From positions 11,156 through 51,745 of the forward strand of contig NZ_LIUQ01000016.1 in the NCBI RefSeq assembly GCF_001276715.1: 40,590 nt of DNA, given 5' to 3'. Source of the stretch: Planktothricoides sp. SR001. GTDB lineage: Bacteria; Cyanobacteriota; Cyanobacteriia; Cyanobacteriales; Laspinemataceae. The position numbers were made by a program, and so were the translations under genes. Shown here one piece after another: positions 7,228 to 16,445 of the stretch (position 1 is the stretch's first letter; every line of letters begins with the position of its first letter). The notes beneath the pieces were generated by a model that worked only from the letters and a program-made list of their open reading frames with translations, did no database searches and was not told where the DNA came from.

Positions 7228-9312
7228 ATGAGTAATTTTTGGCAGTTAATAGCAAGCAACACCAACGGGTTCCCAACGATTTTTGTGGGAACTCCCTTAG
7301 CGCAAGTTTTGGCGCAAATTTTATCCGATCCCATCAAAGACCCGGTGGCGATTTTCCTGATCATCATGGCGATGATGCTGATCGCTCCCCTGGTATTTGA
7401 ACGATTAAAATTACCGGGTATTGTGGGCTTAATTTTGGCGGGAATAGTTATCGGGCCTTATGGGTTAGGATTACTCGCAAGAGATAGCACCATCATTTTA
7501 TTAGGCACCGTAGGATTGCTATTTCTGATGTTTTTAGCCGGTCTAGAAACTAGCTTAGACGATCTGAAATTAAATGCCGATAAAGCCATTATTTTCGGCT
7601 TGGCAACTTTCTCAATTCCGATGGTTTTGGGGACAGTGGCGATGCTGTTACTGGGATATGGTTGGTTGGCGGCAATTTTGGTGGCTTCTTGCTTTGCTTC
7701 CCATACCCTGCTGGCTTTGCCGGTGGCTAGTCGTTTGGGCATTATGCGGACTCCAGCAGTGACAGCCACTTTAGGCGGAACGCTGATTACGAACGTTTTG
7801 GCTTTGTTAGTTTTGGCGGTGATTGTTAAAGCGAAGGCGGGCAATTTAACTCTGAGTTTTTGGTTGTTTCTCATTCCCGCTTTAGCCATTTATACTGTGA
7901 CAACTTTGTGGGGAGTGCCGAAAATTGGCCGCTGGTTTTTCCGCAGGTTTGGCCATGATGAAGGGGCAGAATTTACGTTTGTTATGGCTACGTTATTTAT
8001 CGTGTCTTATTTGGCTCAGTTGATTGAAATTGAGGCAATTATTGGGGCTTTTTTGGCGGGAGTTGCCATTACTAAAATTATCCCTAATTTAAGTCCTTTG
8101 ATGAATCGAATTCAGTTTATCGGCAATACGCTATTTGTGCCGTTTTTCCTGATTTCGGTGGGAATGTTAATTGACCCGATGATTCTGATTAAAGAACCGC
8201 GATCGCTCTTAGTGGCAGCGGTAATGATTGGGGCAGAATTGCTGGCAAAATATTTGGCTGCTTGGGGTTCAGGAAAGTTTTTTGGCTGGAAGTTTCCCGA
8301 AATAATGGTGATGTTTGGTCTTTCCGGTGCTCAAGCGGCGGCTACTTTGGCCGCAATTACGGTGGCGTATAAAATTGAATTAGTAGATCAATTAACGGTA
8401 AATGGAATTATTGGCATGATTCTATTTACTTGCGTCGGTTCTCCTTGGGTGATTGCTCGGTGGGGCAAAGAGGTTAAACCAGAGGAAAAGGTGGTCAGCG
8501 ACAAACAGCAAAATTTGTCCGACCGGGTTTTAGTTCCAGTGGCTAACCCTAATACGGAAGATAATTTATTGCAGTTGGCAATTTTGCTGACGAAAAAATC
8601 TAAAGGTACGTTGCTACCTCTGCACGTTCTTTCTGATAAAAACGACAGGATTTCTCCCCAAGCTAGAATTAAGCAGAGTCAGTTATTGGCGATCGCGGAA
8701 CAAGCTGCTCATGCAGCCACAGTTAAGGTTGAACCCATTGGTCGCATTGATGCGGCGATCGCTCGCGGAATTGTTCGCAGTGCCACAGAACATAATGCTA
8801 GTTTGGTGATTTGTGGGTGGAAAGGCTATTCCACTTATAAGGAAAATTTTTTTGGTAGCACGATCGATAAAATTGTCCGGCGATCGCCTGTCCCGGTTTT
8901 AATTACTCGTTGTCCCCAACCGATTAAGAATATTGCCCGAGTCTTTTTAGCGTTAACTCAGACCGAAACTGTATCCTGGGAATTCCAACAAACTTTAGAA
9001 ATTGCTAAAACCATCGCCGCCGAACTCAAGGCCAAAATTCATTTGTTAATCATCGTTACTGGGGCATCCAATCCAGATTTTTCTTTGGCAACTTTAGGCT
9101 TGAGTGAGAATACGCCCATCCAAGAAATCCAGGACAATTTTGTCATGAAAGTTACGAGAATGCTGACCGCTGATGATTTATTAATCTTAACTTCCGGCAC
9201 CCATCAGTATCATGCGTTTGGATTATCCAATGGATTAGTCGAACCAGAGGCGATCGTCCGCCTTAAACCAGATATTGCCACCATTGTGGTTCATTTTCCT
9301 AATCTCAATTAG
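7228..9312 (+). CDS. CPA2 cation:proton antiporter with C-terminal UspA domains
   Basis: A 694-aa protein. Residues about 28-415 carry some twelve membrane segments of the monovalent cation:proton antiporter-2 family, including PLVFERLKLPGIVGLILAGI and the loop MRTPAVTATLGGTLITNVLA. Residues about 430-690 are two universal-stress-protein-like domains; the first has the nucleotide-loop-like VICGWKGYSTYKENFFGS followed by SPVPVLITR. Such proteins exchange K+ or Na+ for H+, with the USP part sensing nucleotides. ATG at 7228 has AAGGAA eleven bases upstream. It is monocistronic. With the riboswitch-linked transporter 2.5 kb away, it gives this locus two ion transporters. Confidence 0.92.
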   Translation: MSNFWQLIASNTNGFPTIFVGTPLAQVLAQILSDPIKDPVAIFLIIMAMMLIAPLVFERLKLPGIVGLILAGIVIGPYGLGLLARDSTIILLGTVGLLFLMFLAGLETSLDDLKLNADKAIIFGLATFSIPMVLGTVAMLLLGYGWLAAILVASCFASHTLLALPVASRLGIMRTPAVTATLGGTLITNVLALLVLAVIVKAKAGNLTLSFWLFLIPALAIYTVTTLWGVPKIGRWFFRRFGHDEGAEFTFVMATLFIVSYLAQLIEIEAIIGAFLAGVAITKIIPNLSPLMNRIQFIGNTLFVPFFLISVGMLIDPMILIKEPRSLLVAAVMIGAELLAKYLAAWGSGKFFGWKFPEIMVMFGLSGAQAAATLAAITVAYKIELVDQLTVNGIIGMILFTCVGSPWVIARWGKEVKPEEKVVSDKQQNLSDRVLVPVANPNTEDNLLQLAILLTKKSKGTLLPLHVLSDKNDRISPQARIKQSQLLAIAEQAAHAATVKVEPIGRIDAAIARGIVRSATEHNASLVICGWKGYSTYKENFFGSTIDKIVRRSPVPVLITRCPQPIKNIARVFLALTQTETVSWEFQQTLEIAKTIAAELKAKIHLLIIVTGASNPDFSLATLGLSENTPIQEIQDNFVMKVTRMLTADDLLILTSGTHQYHAFGLSNGLVEPEAIVRLKPDIATIVVHFPNLN

Positions 9313-9418
9313 AAATCAATTTTTGATCCAGGGGAAATCATGCTTTTATTGGCCAAAAAATGCTATATATATAATATTGGCCTAATTCCTGGGAATCCTA
9401 TCTGGGTGACAAGCCAAT

Positions 9419-9449
9419 TTGCCAAAAACCCAGTTTATTGGGGTATAAT
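9419..9449 (+). promoter_or_regulatory. Candidate sigma-70-type promoter for phosphotransferase gene
   Basis: TTGCCA and TATAAT separated by 19 bases, the TATAAT ending 21 bases before the ATG at 9471. The -10 hexamer is perfect, but the spacer is one to two bases long. This is a pattern call only. Confidence 0.4.
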
Positions 9450-9470
9450 CTGTAACTCGCTTTACGATCA

Positions 9471-10616
9471 ATGCAAAAATCTAGATTATCAGCGTTTTTC
9501 GGGGATTTATCGGCGCAAAAATCAGGGCATCAATTGACAAAAATTTTACCGAATCAGCCAACAGCAAATTTAGGTAATTTATTGCCTCAATTAGAGATAC
9601 CTTGGGCAAAACCGGGGTGGTTTGATGCGGCAGAAAGCTGGATTCAAACAGAACTGCAACGTCAAGGGTTGAAGGCGATCGCGCCAATTGAAGTAGTTAA
9701 GAATTGGGCATTGGCGATTATTTTACGAGTGCCCACCACTGAGGGGATGATTTATTTTAAAGCTTCATCCCCCCTGTTTGCTCAAGAAGCTGAATTTACT
9801 CGTATTTTGGCGCAACGATACCGGCAAAATATTCCCGAAGTTTTGGCCACTTGCCCTGATAAATCTTGGATTTTAATGCGAGAAATAGAGGGGGAAATTC
9901 TGGAAAATATGGGCGATATTTTTCACTGGGAAGCAGCGTTACATCAGTGGGCTAAATTTCAGATTTCGGCTATAGAACATCGCTCGGATTTAATTGCCTG
10001 CGGTTGGGTAGATTTAGGAGTAGAACATATCGCTAAAACCCTGGAGGGATTATTTGACCCAAGGCTTCGCCTCCCCTGGAATTATGGCAAAAAATTGGCA
10101 AATCGAGAATTATTGCAGTTATTACCACTTGTACCGAAACTGCAAAAAGTCCTTGAACAATTCCGGGAACTGAATATCCCTGATACGTTGGTGCATGGGG
10201 ATTTATCTCCCCGAAATATTTATCTGCGTGACCAAGGTTTTGTCTATTTTGATTGGTCTGATACTTGTATTTCTCATCCGTTTTTTGATTTGATTCGGTT
10301 TTTATATGAGATTTCTAAAGATTTGCCCGATGTCACCGATGCCCGATCGCGGATTCGCAATGCCTATTTAGCCCCTTGGACGATTTATGCGCCAATGGAA
10401 CAATTAGTCTCTACTTTTGAGTTTGCCTCCGCAACTTTGGTGTCTCTTTATGAAGCTATTAGTGATCGCCTATTGCGGGAAAATTGGCGCAACCAGTGGG
10501 GCAACCAGTGGGGCAACCACTGGCAGGGGCAAACCGAGTCGGCGGTTTCTTTTTATCTCCAAAGATTACTGATTCAAGTGGCTACTTATTTACACTTTTT
10601 TCGCCATTGTCAGTAA
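9471..10616 (+). CDS. Aminoglycoside phosphotransferase-fold kinase (APH family)
   Basis: A 381-aa cytosolic protein with the APH/choline-kinase fold. The catalytic loop is LVHGDLSPRNIYL and the metal-binding segment is VYFDWSDTCISHPFFDLIRF. An N-lobe with a lysine in MIYFKASSPLFAQEAE lies at about residues 88-105. The family phosphorylates small-molecule hydroxyls; the substrate is not known, and resistance should not be assumed. A late linker contains three copies of a NQWG/NHWQ nonapeptide-like repeat near residue 350. ATG at 9471 is supported by a TATAAT just upstream. A competing frame at 9340-9537 is not credible. Confidence 0.85.
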   Translation: MQKSRLSAFFGDLSAQKSGHQLTKILPNQPTANLGNLLPQLEIPWAKPGWFDAAESWIQTELQRQGLKAIAPIEVVKNWALAIILRVPTTEGMIYFKASSPLFAQEAEFTRILAQRYRQNIPEVLATCPDKSWILMREIEGEILENMGDIFHWEAALHQWAKFQISAIEHRSDLIACGWVDLGVEHIAKTLEGLFDPRLRLPWNYGKKLANRELLQLLPLVPKLQKVLEQFRELNIPDTLVHGDLSPRNIYLRDQGFVYFDWSDTCISHPFFDLIRFLYEISKDLPDVTDARSRIRNAYLAPWTIYAPMEQLVSTFEFASATLVSLYEAISDRLLRENWRNQWGNQWGNHWQGQTESAVSFYLQRLLIQVATYLHFFRHCQ

Positions 10617-10695
10617 ATGTTGTTACTGGTTAGTTGTTACTGGTTATTGGTGATTGATTATGAAACTTAAATAACCAATCACCAGTAATCAATCA
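10617..10695. terminator. Inverted repeat between convergent genes
   Basis: The gap between the kinase gene (+) and plsY (-) is made of TGGTTATT-type repeats and their complements AATAACCA, which can fold into a hairpin with further ATTGATT/AATCAAT pairing. It probably serves both convergent genes as a loose terminator. No U-tract is evident. Confidence 0.45.
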
Positions 10696-11367
10696 CTACT
10701 CGTTAGTTGCTGTTTCTAATTTTTGCCCAATCCGAGGTTCGGTTCCGTCAAGCAGCCTTTGAATATTGCTACGATGCCGCCAAATTACATAAATTCCTCC
10801 GGCGATCGCAAATAAGATGAATGGCAAAGGTTGATGGGTCGCATACATGATTCCGGAAACCGCGATCGCCCCAGCAATGGAACTCAAAGAAACAATTCGG
10901 GAAATAGCCAAAGATAAGGCAAAAACCCCCAAGGTTGCTAACCCAACCACCCAAGACATAGCTAACAAAACCCCTAAACTGGTGGCGACGGATTTACCCC
11001 CGGCAAAACCTAACCAAATGGATCGACTATGACCGACCACCGCTAATAATCCAGCCGCTGTAATCATCCAGGGTAGCCAACTTTCGAGAATGGGCAACGG
11101 GGCAAGTTTAGAGGTGATATCCAGGTAATAAGCCCATTTCACTAAGGCGATCGCCCCCACTCCTTTTAACACATCTACCGACAAAACAAAAATTGCAGGC
11201 CCTTTGCCCAGGGTTCGCAACACATTAGTTGCCCCCGTGGAACCCGACCCTTCCTGCCGCAAATCGATTCCTTTGAAGATGCGTCCGACCAAATAGCCTG
11301 TGGGAATTGACCCCAATAAATAAGCGGCCAAAAACAAAGATAGATTGAAAATTACCCAATTCATCAT
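10696..11367 (-). CDS. plsY: Acyl-phosphate:glycerol-3-phosphate acyltransferase PlsY
   Basis: A 223-aa integral membrane enzyme that transfers an acyl group from acyl-phosphate to glycerol-3-phosphate, the first step of phospholipid synthesis. The three PlsY motifs are present: YLLGSIPTGYLVGRI with GSGSTGATNVLRTLGKGPA, then VGHSRSIWLGFAGGKSVATS, and the C-terminal block at AIAGGIYVIWRHRSNIQRLL. Five to seven membrane segments are visible. The first of two adjacent ATGs (11367) is used; 11364 is equally possible. Confidence 0.95.
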   Translation of the reverse strand: MMNWVIFNLSLFLAAYLLGSIPTGYLVGRIFKGIDLRQEGSGSTGATNVLRTLGKGPAIFVLSVDVLKGVGAIALVKWAYYLDITSKLAPLPILESWLPWMITAAGLLAVVGHSRSIWLGFAGGKSVATSLGVLLAMSWVVGLATLGVFALSLAISRIVSLSSIAGAIAVSGIMYATHQPLPFILFAIAGGIYVIWRHRSNIQRLLDGTEPRIGQKLETATNE

Positions 11368-11487
11368 AAATAAAATTGCCTTTTCTGTTTCTACTGATTA
11401 ATTGATTTTACCAGGAGATTTTACCAGGATATCCTCTCGTGGCAGCTTTTGGGCTTGTAGCCACAGGTTTTAACCCGTTCCGGTGGA

Positions 11488-12093
11488 CTATTGATTTATG
11501 GCTGCTGAAAAATTGGCATGGGGGAAAACTTTCGCCAAGTCCAGGATAGCATCGCCTAAACCGGGTAAAATAACGGTTTCATTGGGGAGAAATATTTGCT
11601 TTTGCCGATAGTCAAATTTGTTACTTTGGGATTTTTGATAGGGATGGCGGTAAACTTCTAGTTGATTTTCGATTAAGTTGAAAATCCAATAGTCATTAAT
11701 TCCCGATTTCGCATAAAGACCGAGTTTAATTTCGCGATCGTATTCCAGAGAAGAATCGGCAATTTCTATGACTAATAAAATATCTTCGGGAGTAGGATGA
11801 TTGGCCAAATAATTATCATCGCGGTTGCGGGCGATCGCTAAATCTGGTTCTGGTTCGCTATAGTTAGACAGCATTATTGGGTCTTGGCATCGAACTATGG
11901 CGTTATTGCCGATTAATTTTAATATTTCTCGATTTAACAGCGAACAACAAACCGCATGAGGTTTACCTTTAGCAACCATTTTGATAATTTCTCCTTCAAT
12001 TAATTCAGTGCGATCGTCTGTTTGGAGCATTTCCAGGTCAATTAGGCGATGATATTCCTCAATTGTAAACCGTTTAGCAGTGGCTATAGTCAT
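11488..12093 (-). CDS. Uma2 family endonuclease-fold protein
   Basis: A 201-aa member of the Uma2 (DUF820) family, a PD-(D/E)XK-fold group greatly expanded in cyanobacteria; biological role unknown. Typical blocks are FTIEEYHRLIDLEMLQTDDR at the N-terminus, SEPEPDLAIAR (PD motif), VIEIADSSLEYDREIKLGLY (ExD..DR.K core) and the following ARG-type GINDYWIFNL. The core acidic and lysine residues are intact. It stands alone, about 390 bases from plsY on the same strand. Confidence 0.92.
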   Translation of the reverse strand: MTIATAKRFTIEEYHRLIDLEMLQTDDRTELIEGEIIKMVAKGKPHAVCCSLLNREILKLIGNNAIVRCQDPIMLSNYSEPEPDLAIARNRDDNYLANHPTPEDILLVIEIADSSLEYDREIKLGLYAKSGINDYWIFNLIENQLEVYRHPYQKSQSNKFDYRQKQIFLPNETVILPGLGDAILDLAKVFPHANFSAAINQ

Positions 12094-12258
12094 AGTTTTT
12101 ACTGTTTTTACTGGAGATTTGGTGAATGTTTTTATAATAGCAAAGTTAAACAGGCAACGGCTGGTAGGGGCAATCCGATGGCGGTGGTTGCCCCGAATTT
12201 GGCAACGGATGGTTTGACGGATGGGCAGCGGATGAGCGATCGCCCCTTAATATCTGAA

Positions 12259-12594
12259 TTACGCCACAGAAAAATCTGTTAAATGGCGACTTTTTGGGCG
12301 AATAAATCCTAAAACAATATCTGATTTAGGGACTTCTAATTCTAATAGTTCTAAAGCAATTCCTCCTTCGGTCCCATCAAACTCAATCCAAATTTTCTCT
12401 TCAATTATTCGCAAATGCAATACAACAGAGTGAACTCGTCCCGTTCGATCCCATCCTATGTCCAACAATAAGTAATTATCGGCGATGCGATCGCAAAGTA
12501 ATAGAGGCTCAATTTCTCCATGACTTGGTTTATGGTGGGCGTGTTTTTGGAGAATCTGGATAATGATATTACGGTAATGTTCTAGTTTAGCCAT
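12259..12594 (-). CDS. xisI: XisI family protein
   Basis: A 111-aa protein with LEHYRNIIIQILQKHAHHKP at the N-terminus, LLLDIGWDRTGRVHSVVLH in the middle and the C-terminal GFIRPKSRHLTDFSVA, all typical of XisI. The family was named from the Anabaena fdxN element, where XisH and XisI control excision, but most copies lie far from any such element and act in an unknown way. The ATG overlaps the end of the xisH frame by 13 bases, the usual arrangement. Because xisH is broken upstream, xisI here may be orphaned or poorly translated. Confidence 0.92.
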   Translation of the reverse strand: MAKLEHYRNIIIQILQKHAHHKPSHGEIEPLLLCDRIADNYLLLDIGWDRTGRVHSVVLHLRIIEEKIWIEFDGTEGGIALELLELEVPKSDIVLGFIRPKSRHLTDFSVA

Positions 12595-12998
12595 TGGATA
12601 ATCACCTCCCGATCTGGATCGAAAATGACTAGGTAGATTTCTTGATCGCTGACAATATCTTGAATGGCAGGCTTTTGAAAAAAATCTTGGTAAACCTCTT
12701 CAGAAATTGCTAAATATAATTTTCGGTCTGGGCTAATCCGACGCAATATGCTTCGATACATATTATACTGCCCAATTGCTTTTTGTAGCTCAGTTATTTG
12801 TGAAGAACTGTTGAAAACCTTAATTTATATGGCTATTTTCTGTTCTGATTTTTGTGCAGCTAATAGTTTTTCTGCTCCCAAATCTGCGTATAAACGCAGC
12901 CCTTTATATTCTAAGGTATAAGGATCATCAGTAATTGTCCAGCCATCTTTGCTTAAAGCATTTTTCACTTCGTCGTGATACAGGTCATGTTGATGCAT
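12582..12998 (-). pseudogene. xisH: xisH with a nonsense codon at the ExK glutamate
   Basis: A continuous 138-codon frame, the family's normal length, reads HDLYHDEVKNALSKDGWTIT at the start, YADLGAEKLLAAQ, then KIAI-stop-IKVF. It continues ITELQKAIGQYNMYRSIL, LYLAISEEVYQDFF and ends EVIIQWLN. The only defect is TAA at 12825-12827 (codon 58), where the family has Glu in its V-E-I-K motif; a single G-to-T change from GAA explains it. The ATG at 12998 has little Shine-Dalgarno support. Start or error in assembly should be kept in mind, but everything else in the frame is intact, so inactivation must be recent. Confidence 0.85.
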
Positions 12999-13284
12999 TT
13001 TGGCATTGGGAATTTTTATTTTTTGTTTTTCAGTATATCATTGCTGTGCGATCGCCCATCTGAGGAAAGAGGAAAGAGGAAAGAGGAAAGAGAAGGCTGA
13101 TGAAAATTCTCTCTTCTATCTTCTCTCTTCTCTTCCCTACACCCTACACCCTACACCCTAAACCCTACACCCTACACCCTAAACAGCGACTCGGTATGAT
13201 TCGCTATGATGATGATTGTGCTAGGATAAAATCGCCGATCGCATTTACGCGATTTGCACAATACATTGCGCTTGAGAGTTAGCT
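12999..13284. repeat. Low-complexity gap with GAGGAAA and CCCTACA repeats
   Basis: Contains short AGAGGAAAG repeats (13062-13091) and a 47-base CCTACAC heptamer run (13139-13185), the same unit as at the left edge. A plus-strand frame through it (13100-13282) is repeat-derived and not called. Confidence 0.7.
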
Positions 13285-16200
13285 ATGCAGGGGATTTTTT
13301 TTAGTGACGAAAATGGGTTAAATCCAAAATTAACGGGGTTGGATTTGTTTACAACTGATTTCACCACAGAAATCAGCCCTGAAATCAGCCCTGAAATCAA
13401 CGGTGGCAAGATTTCCCGAACTCCGTTAGGAATTGCCCACCAAATTGTCCCAGACACGATTACCGCGATACTGCAACCAACGAGTCAGGAATTGACCGCT
13501 ATTTCCGGTTTGCCTTCCGTTGACCCGTCAATCGAACCTCTGCCGGAAAATCCGGCAACCGACGCTACAGATCCCGTGACTGGGGAAGGGTTAAACCTCC
13601 AAGCGCTACCATTAAGTTTTATTGCTAACCAGGGACAATTCGATCCCACGGTGCATTCGGTGGTCAAAGGAGCAAAACAGGCGATCGCTTTTACTCCCGA
13701 TAAAATATTATTTAATTCTGCGGATCAATGGCAGTCTGAAAAGCTGCCTAACTTAGTCCAATTAACTTTTCCTGGAGCGAATAAAAATACCCAGATTGAC
13801 TTTCTAGATTCCCTGCCGGGAGTCAGCAATTTTATCAAAGGCGAAAACCCGGAAAACTGGGTGACGAATGTGCCAAATTATGCCGGATTAATTTATCAAG
13901 AACTATACAACGGCATCGATTTAAAATATAGCGGATTAGACAGTGAACTCAAGAGTGACTTTATTGTGCAACCGGGGGCAGACCCCAGTCAAATTCGGCT
14001 GCAATATTCTGGCGTAGAAAATATCAGCATACGGGAAGATGGGGCACTGGTATTAATGACCCCCTTTGGGGAATTAGTGGAAAATGCCCCGATTGTTTAC
14101 CAAGAAATTAATGGGGAAAAAATTTATATTCCCGCCCAATATATTTTAACCGAAAACCATACCGTTAGATTTGAGATTAGCGAATATAATCCCAACTACA
14201 CCCTAGTAATTGACCCGACAATTCAATATTCTAGTTATATTGGCGGCAGTCTCCGGGATTCTGTGAGCGATATTGTGGTTAATCGAGCGGGCAATATTAT
14301 CGTTACAGGTTCGACAAATTCTACGGACTTTCCCACCCAATTTAGCTTCCAAAATCGCTTTGGTGGTGGGGCTTTTGATGGGGATGCTTTTGTCACCAAA
14401 CTATCTGTAGATGGTTCAGCGGTTGTCTTTTCTACTTTCCTCGGTGGCAGTGGGAATGAAACGGCAAAAAGCATTGCGGTGGATAATGCAGGAGATATTT
14501 ATATTGGTGGAGTCACGACTTCAGGAAATTTCCCGGTTTTGAATGCTTTTCAAAGAAGTTCTGCGGATGGGATTGCCCCTGAGTTTGGGGGCGATGCTTT
14601 TGTCACCAAACTATCAGAAGATGGCAGTCGCTTAATTTATTCTACTTATTTAGGCGGAACCGGGGTGGAAAATGTGGGCGGAATTGCCGTGGATAATACC
14701 GGCAGTGTCTCGGTAATTGGCACAACCAGATCCGCAGATTTCCCGGGGCAAAATGCCCTTGATAATCAAAGAGATGGGGATGAAGATGCTTTTATTACCA
14801 AGTTTTCTGTGGATGGCACCCGGTTAATTTTTTCTACCTATTTAGGGGGTAGCGATCGCGAATTTGGCGAAGCCATTGTGACAGATAATGGCGGCAATAT
14901 ATATGTGACTGGGGCGACAGAATCCGAAAATTTGCCGGTAGTTGCTGCGGTGCAAAGTACCTTGGGCGGACAGTCTGATGCGTTTGTGGGTAAGTTTGAC
15001 CCCAATGGAAATGCGATTTTTTTGACCTACTTAGGTGGGGGAGATGTGGATCAAGGATTAGCGATCGCCATTGACCAAAGTCGCAGTGTTTATGTCACCG
15101 GAAAAACGGGGTTATCAAACATTGGGCAACCCTTTGCTGCTTCCGAACCCCCCAACCCCCAAAGTGCCAGAAATTTTCCCTTGGTAAATCCATTTCAAAT
15201 TACATTTTTTGGCGGATATGATGATGCGTTTGTCACTAAGTTAAGTGAAAGGGGCGATGCTTTATTATATTCCACTTATTTAGGCGGCAATGGTACGGAT
15301 TTAGGGCAGGCGATCGCGGTGGATAATCAAAATAATGTTTATCTGACTGGAACGACAAATTCTAGTGATTTTCCCCGATTGAATGCCTTGCAACCCACCT
15401 TTGGGGGCAACCGGGATGCGTTTGTCTTGAAGTTAGCCCCGGACGGGAAAACTTTACGCTATTCCAGTTATATTGGTGGCGGAGATATTGACTCTGGACA
15501 GGCGATCGCGCTGGATTTAAATAACAATGTTTATCTCGCGGGATTTACCAACTCTACCGACTTCCCCACCCAGCAACCTTTTCAAGGAACTTTACGGGGA
15601 GTTGGCGACGGATTTATCGTCAAAATTCCCCCAGAAACCGGCCCAGTTCCCAATCAATTTGAAAGTTACACTCAATTTGTCCTCAAGGAAAACCTAAGTT
15701 TATTATCCTTGTTCTACGATGAAAATTATTATCTCACCAATAATCCCGATGTTGCCCAAGCCGTTGCCGCAGGAGTTTATCCCAACGGATTACAACATTA
15801 TTTATTGCACGGTCAGTCAGAACGCCGCAACCCCAGTAAATTATTTAACGAAAATCTCTATTTAGCCCAAAATCCTGATGTCGCCCAAGTGGTTGCGGCG
15901 GGTGGTTTAAGAAGTGGATTTGAGCATTTTAATCGCTTTGGGTTCGCGGAAGGGCGCGATCGCCGTTTAGTGCTCTTCGATCAGGTGTTTTATTTGGCTA
16001 CCAACCCAGATGTTGCTGCCGCTGTAGCCGGTGGTGCATTCAAAAGTGCTTATGAACATTACATCACTGCGGGACAATTTGAACGGCGCAATCCTAATCG
16101 TTTCTTTGATGACCGATTCTATGTGGAATCTAACCCAGATGTAGCCCAAGCTTTAGCTGCTGGTGCGATTAATAGTGGGTTTGAACATTTTGCCTTTGCT

Positions 16201-16362
16201 GGGGAAACACAACGACGGCAAGTTAGTCCTGGATATGACGAATCTTTCTATTTAGCGGATAACCCAGATGTGGCAGCAGTGGTGGCTGCCGGTGGTTTAC
16301 GCAGTGGCTTTGAACATTATATTCGCTTTGGCTTCCAAGAAGGTCGTCCGGGAATTGGTTAA
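13285..16362 (+). CDS. SBBP-repeat beta-propeller protein with NPDV repeats
   Basis: A 1025-aa repeat protein. After a variable N-terminus with a duplicated EISPEISPEI, residues about 108-310 match the domain preceding SBBP arrays (PLSFIANQGQFDPTVHSVV at the start, NPNYTLVIDPTIQYSSY at the end). Residues about 315-790 hold some eight to nine SBBP repeats with the pattern YSTYLGG..., IAVDN.GNIYVTG.T.S.DFP and DAFVTKLS. The last 225 residues are five about-45-aa modules with YL..NPDVA.AVAAG, GFEHY...G..E.R. No Sec signal peptide is visible, which suggests type I-like or other export. Role unknown; a surface or extracellular structural role is inferred. It shares a terminator with the convergent Rh-type gene. 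Confidence 0.88.
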   Translation: MQGIFFSDENGLNPKLTGLDLFTTDFTTEISPEISPEINGGKISRTPLGIAHQIVPDTITAILQPTSQELTAISGLPSVDPSIEPLPENPATDATDPVTGEGLNLQALPLSFIANQGQFDPTVHSVVKGAKQAIAFTPDKILFNSADQWQSEKLPNLVQLTFPGANKNTQIDFLDSLPGVSNFIKGENPENWVTNVPNYAGLIYQELYNGIDLKYSGLDSELKSDFIVQPGADPSQIRLQYSGVENISIREDGALVLMTPFGELVENAPIVYQEINGEKIYIPAQYILTENHTVRFEISEYNPNYTLVIDPTIQYSSYIGGSLRDSVSDIVVNRAGNIIVTGSTNSTDFPTQFSFQNRFGGGAFDGDAFVTKLSVDGSAVVFSTFLGGSGNETAKSIAVDNAGDIYIGGVTTSGNFPVLNAFQRSSADGIAPEFGGDAFVTKLSEDGSRLIYSTYLGGTGVENVGGIAVDNTGSVSVIGTTRSADFPGQNALDNQRDGDEDAFITKFSVDGTRLIFSTYLGGSDREFGEAIVTDNGGNIYVTGATESENLPVVAAVQSTLGGQSDAFVGKFDPNGNAIFLTYLGGGDVDQGLAIAIDQSRSVYVTGKTGLSNIGQPFAASEPPNPQSARNFPLVNPFQITFFGGYDDAFVTKLSERGDALLYSTYLGGNGTDLGQAIAVDNQNNVYLTGTTNSSDFPRLNALQPTFGGNRDAFVLKLAPDGKTLRYSSYIGGGDIDSGQAIALDLNNNVYLAGFTNSTDFPTQQPFQGTLRGVGDGFIVKIPPETGPVPNQFESYTQFVLKENLSLLSLFYDENYYLTNNPDVAQAVAAGVYPNGLQHYLLHGQSERRNPSKLFNENLYLAQNPDVAQVVAAGGLRSGFEHFNRFGFAEGRDRRLVLFDQVFYLATNPDVAAAVAGGAFKSAYEHYITAGQFERRNPNRFFDDRFYVESNPDVAQALAAGAINSGFEHFAFAGETQRRQVSPGYDESFYLADNPDVAAVVAAGGLRSGFEHYIRFGFQEGRPGIG

Positions 16363-16377
16363 ATAATTGGTTAAATC

Positions 16378-16409
16378 AAAAAAAGGGGCAAAGCATCATG
16401 CTTTGCCCC
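16378..16409. terminator. Terminator between convergent SBBP and Rh-type genes
   Basis: A perfect 11-bp stem GGGGCAAAGCA / TGCTTTGCCCC with a three-base loop at 16385-16409, preceded on the plus strand by seven A residues. Read from the minus strand this is a textbook intrinsic terminator followed by T7, serving the ammonium channel gene. In the plus direction it lacks a U-tract. Confidence 0.85.
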
Positions 16410-16445
16410 GGTAAATCTAGACTCTTTTCATCCTCTCATCTTAGT

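Noticed and set aside
9340-9537. Plus-strand 65-aa ORF before the phosphotransferase
   Set aside because: Overlaps the start of the kinase gene in another frame and contains the candidate promoter.
13100-13282. Plus-strand ORF with PYTLHPK repeats
   Set aside because: The repeats are the translated CCCTACA microsatellite, not a protein.
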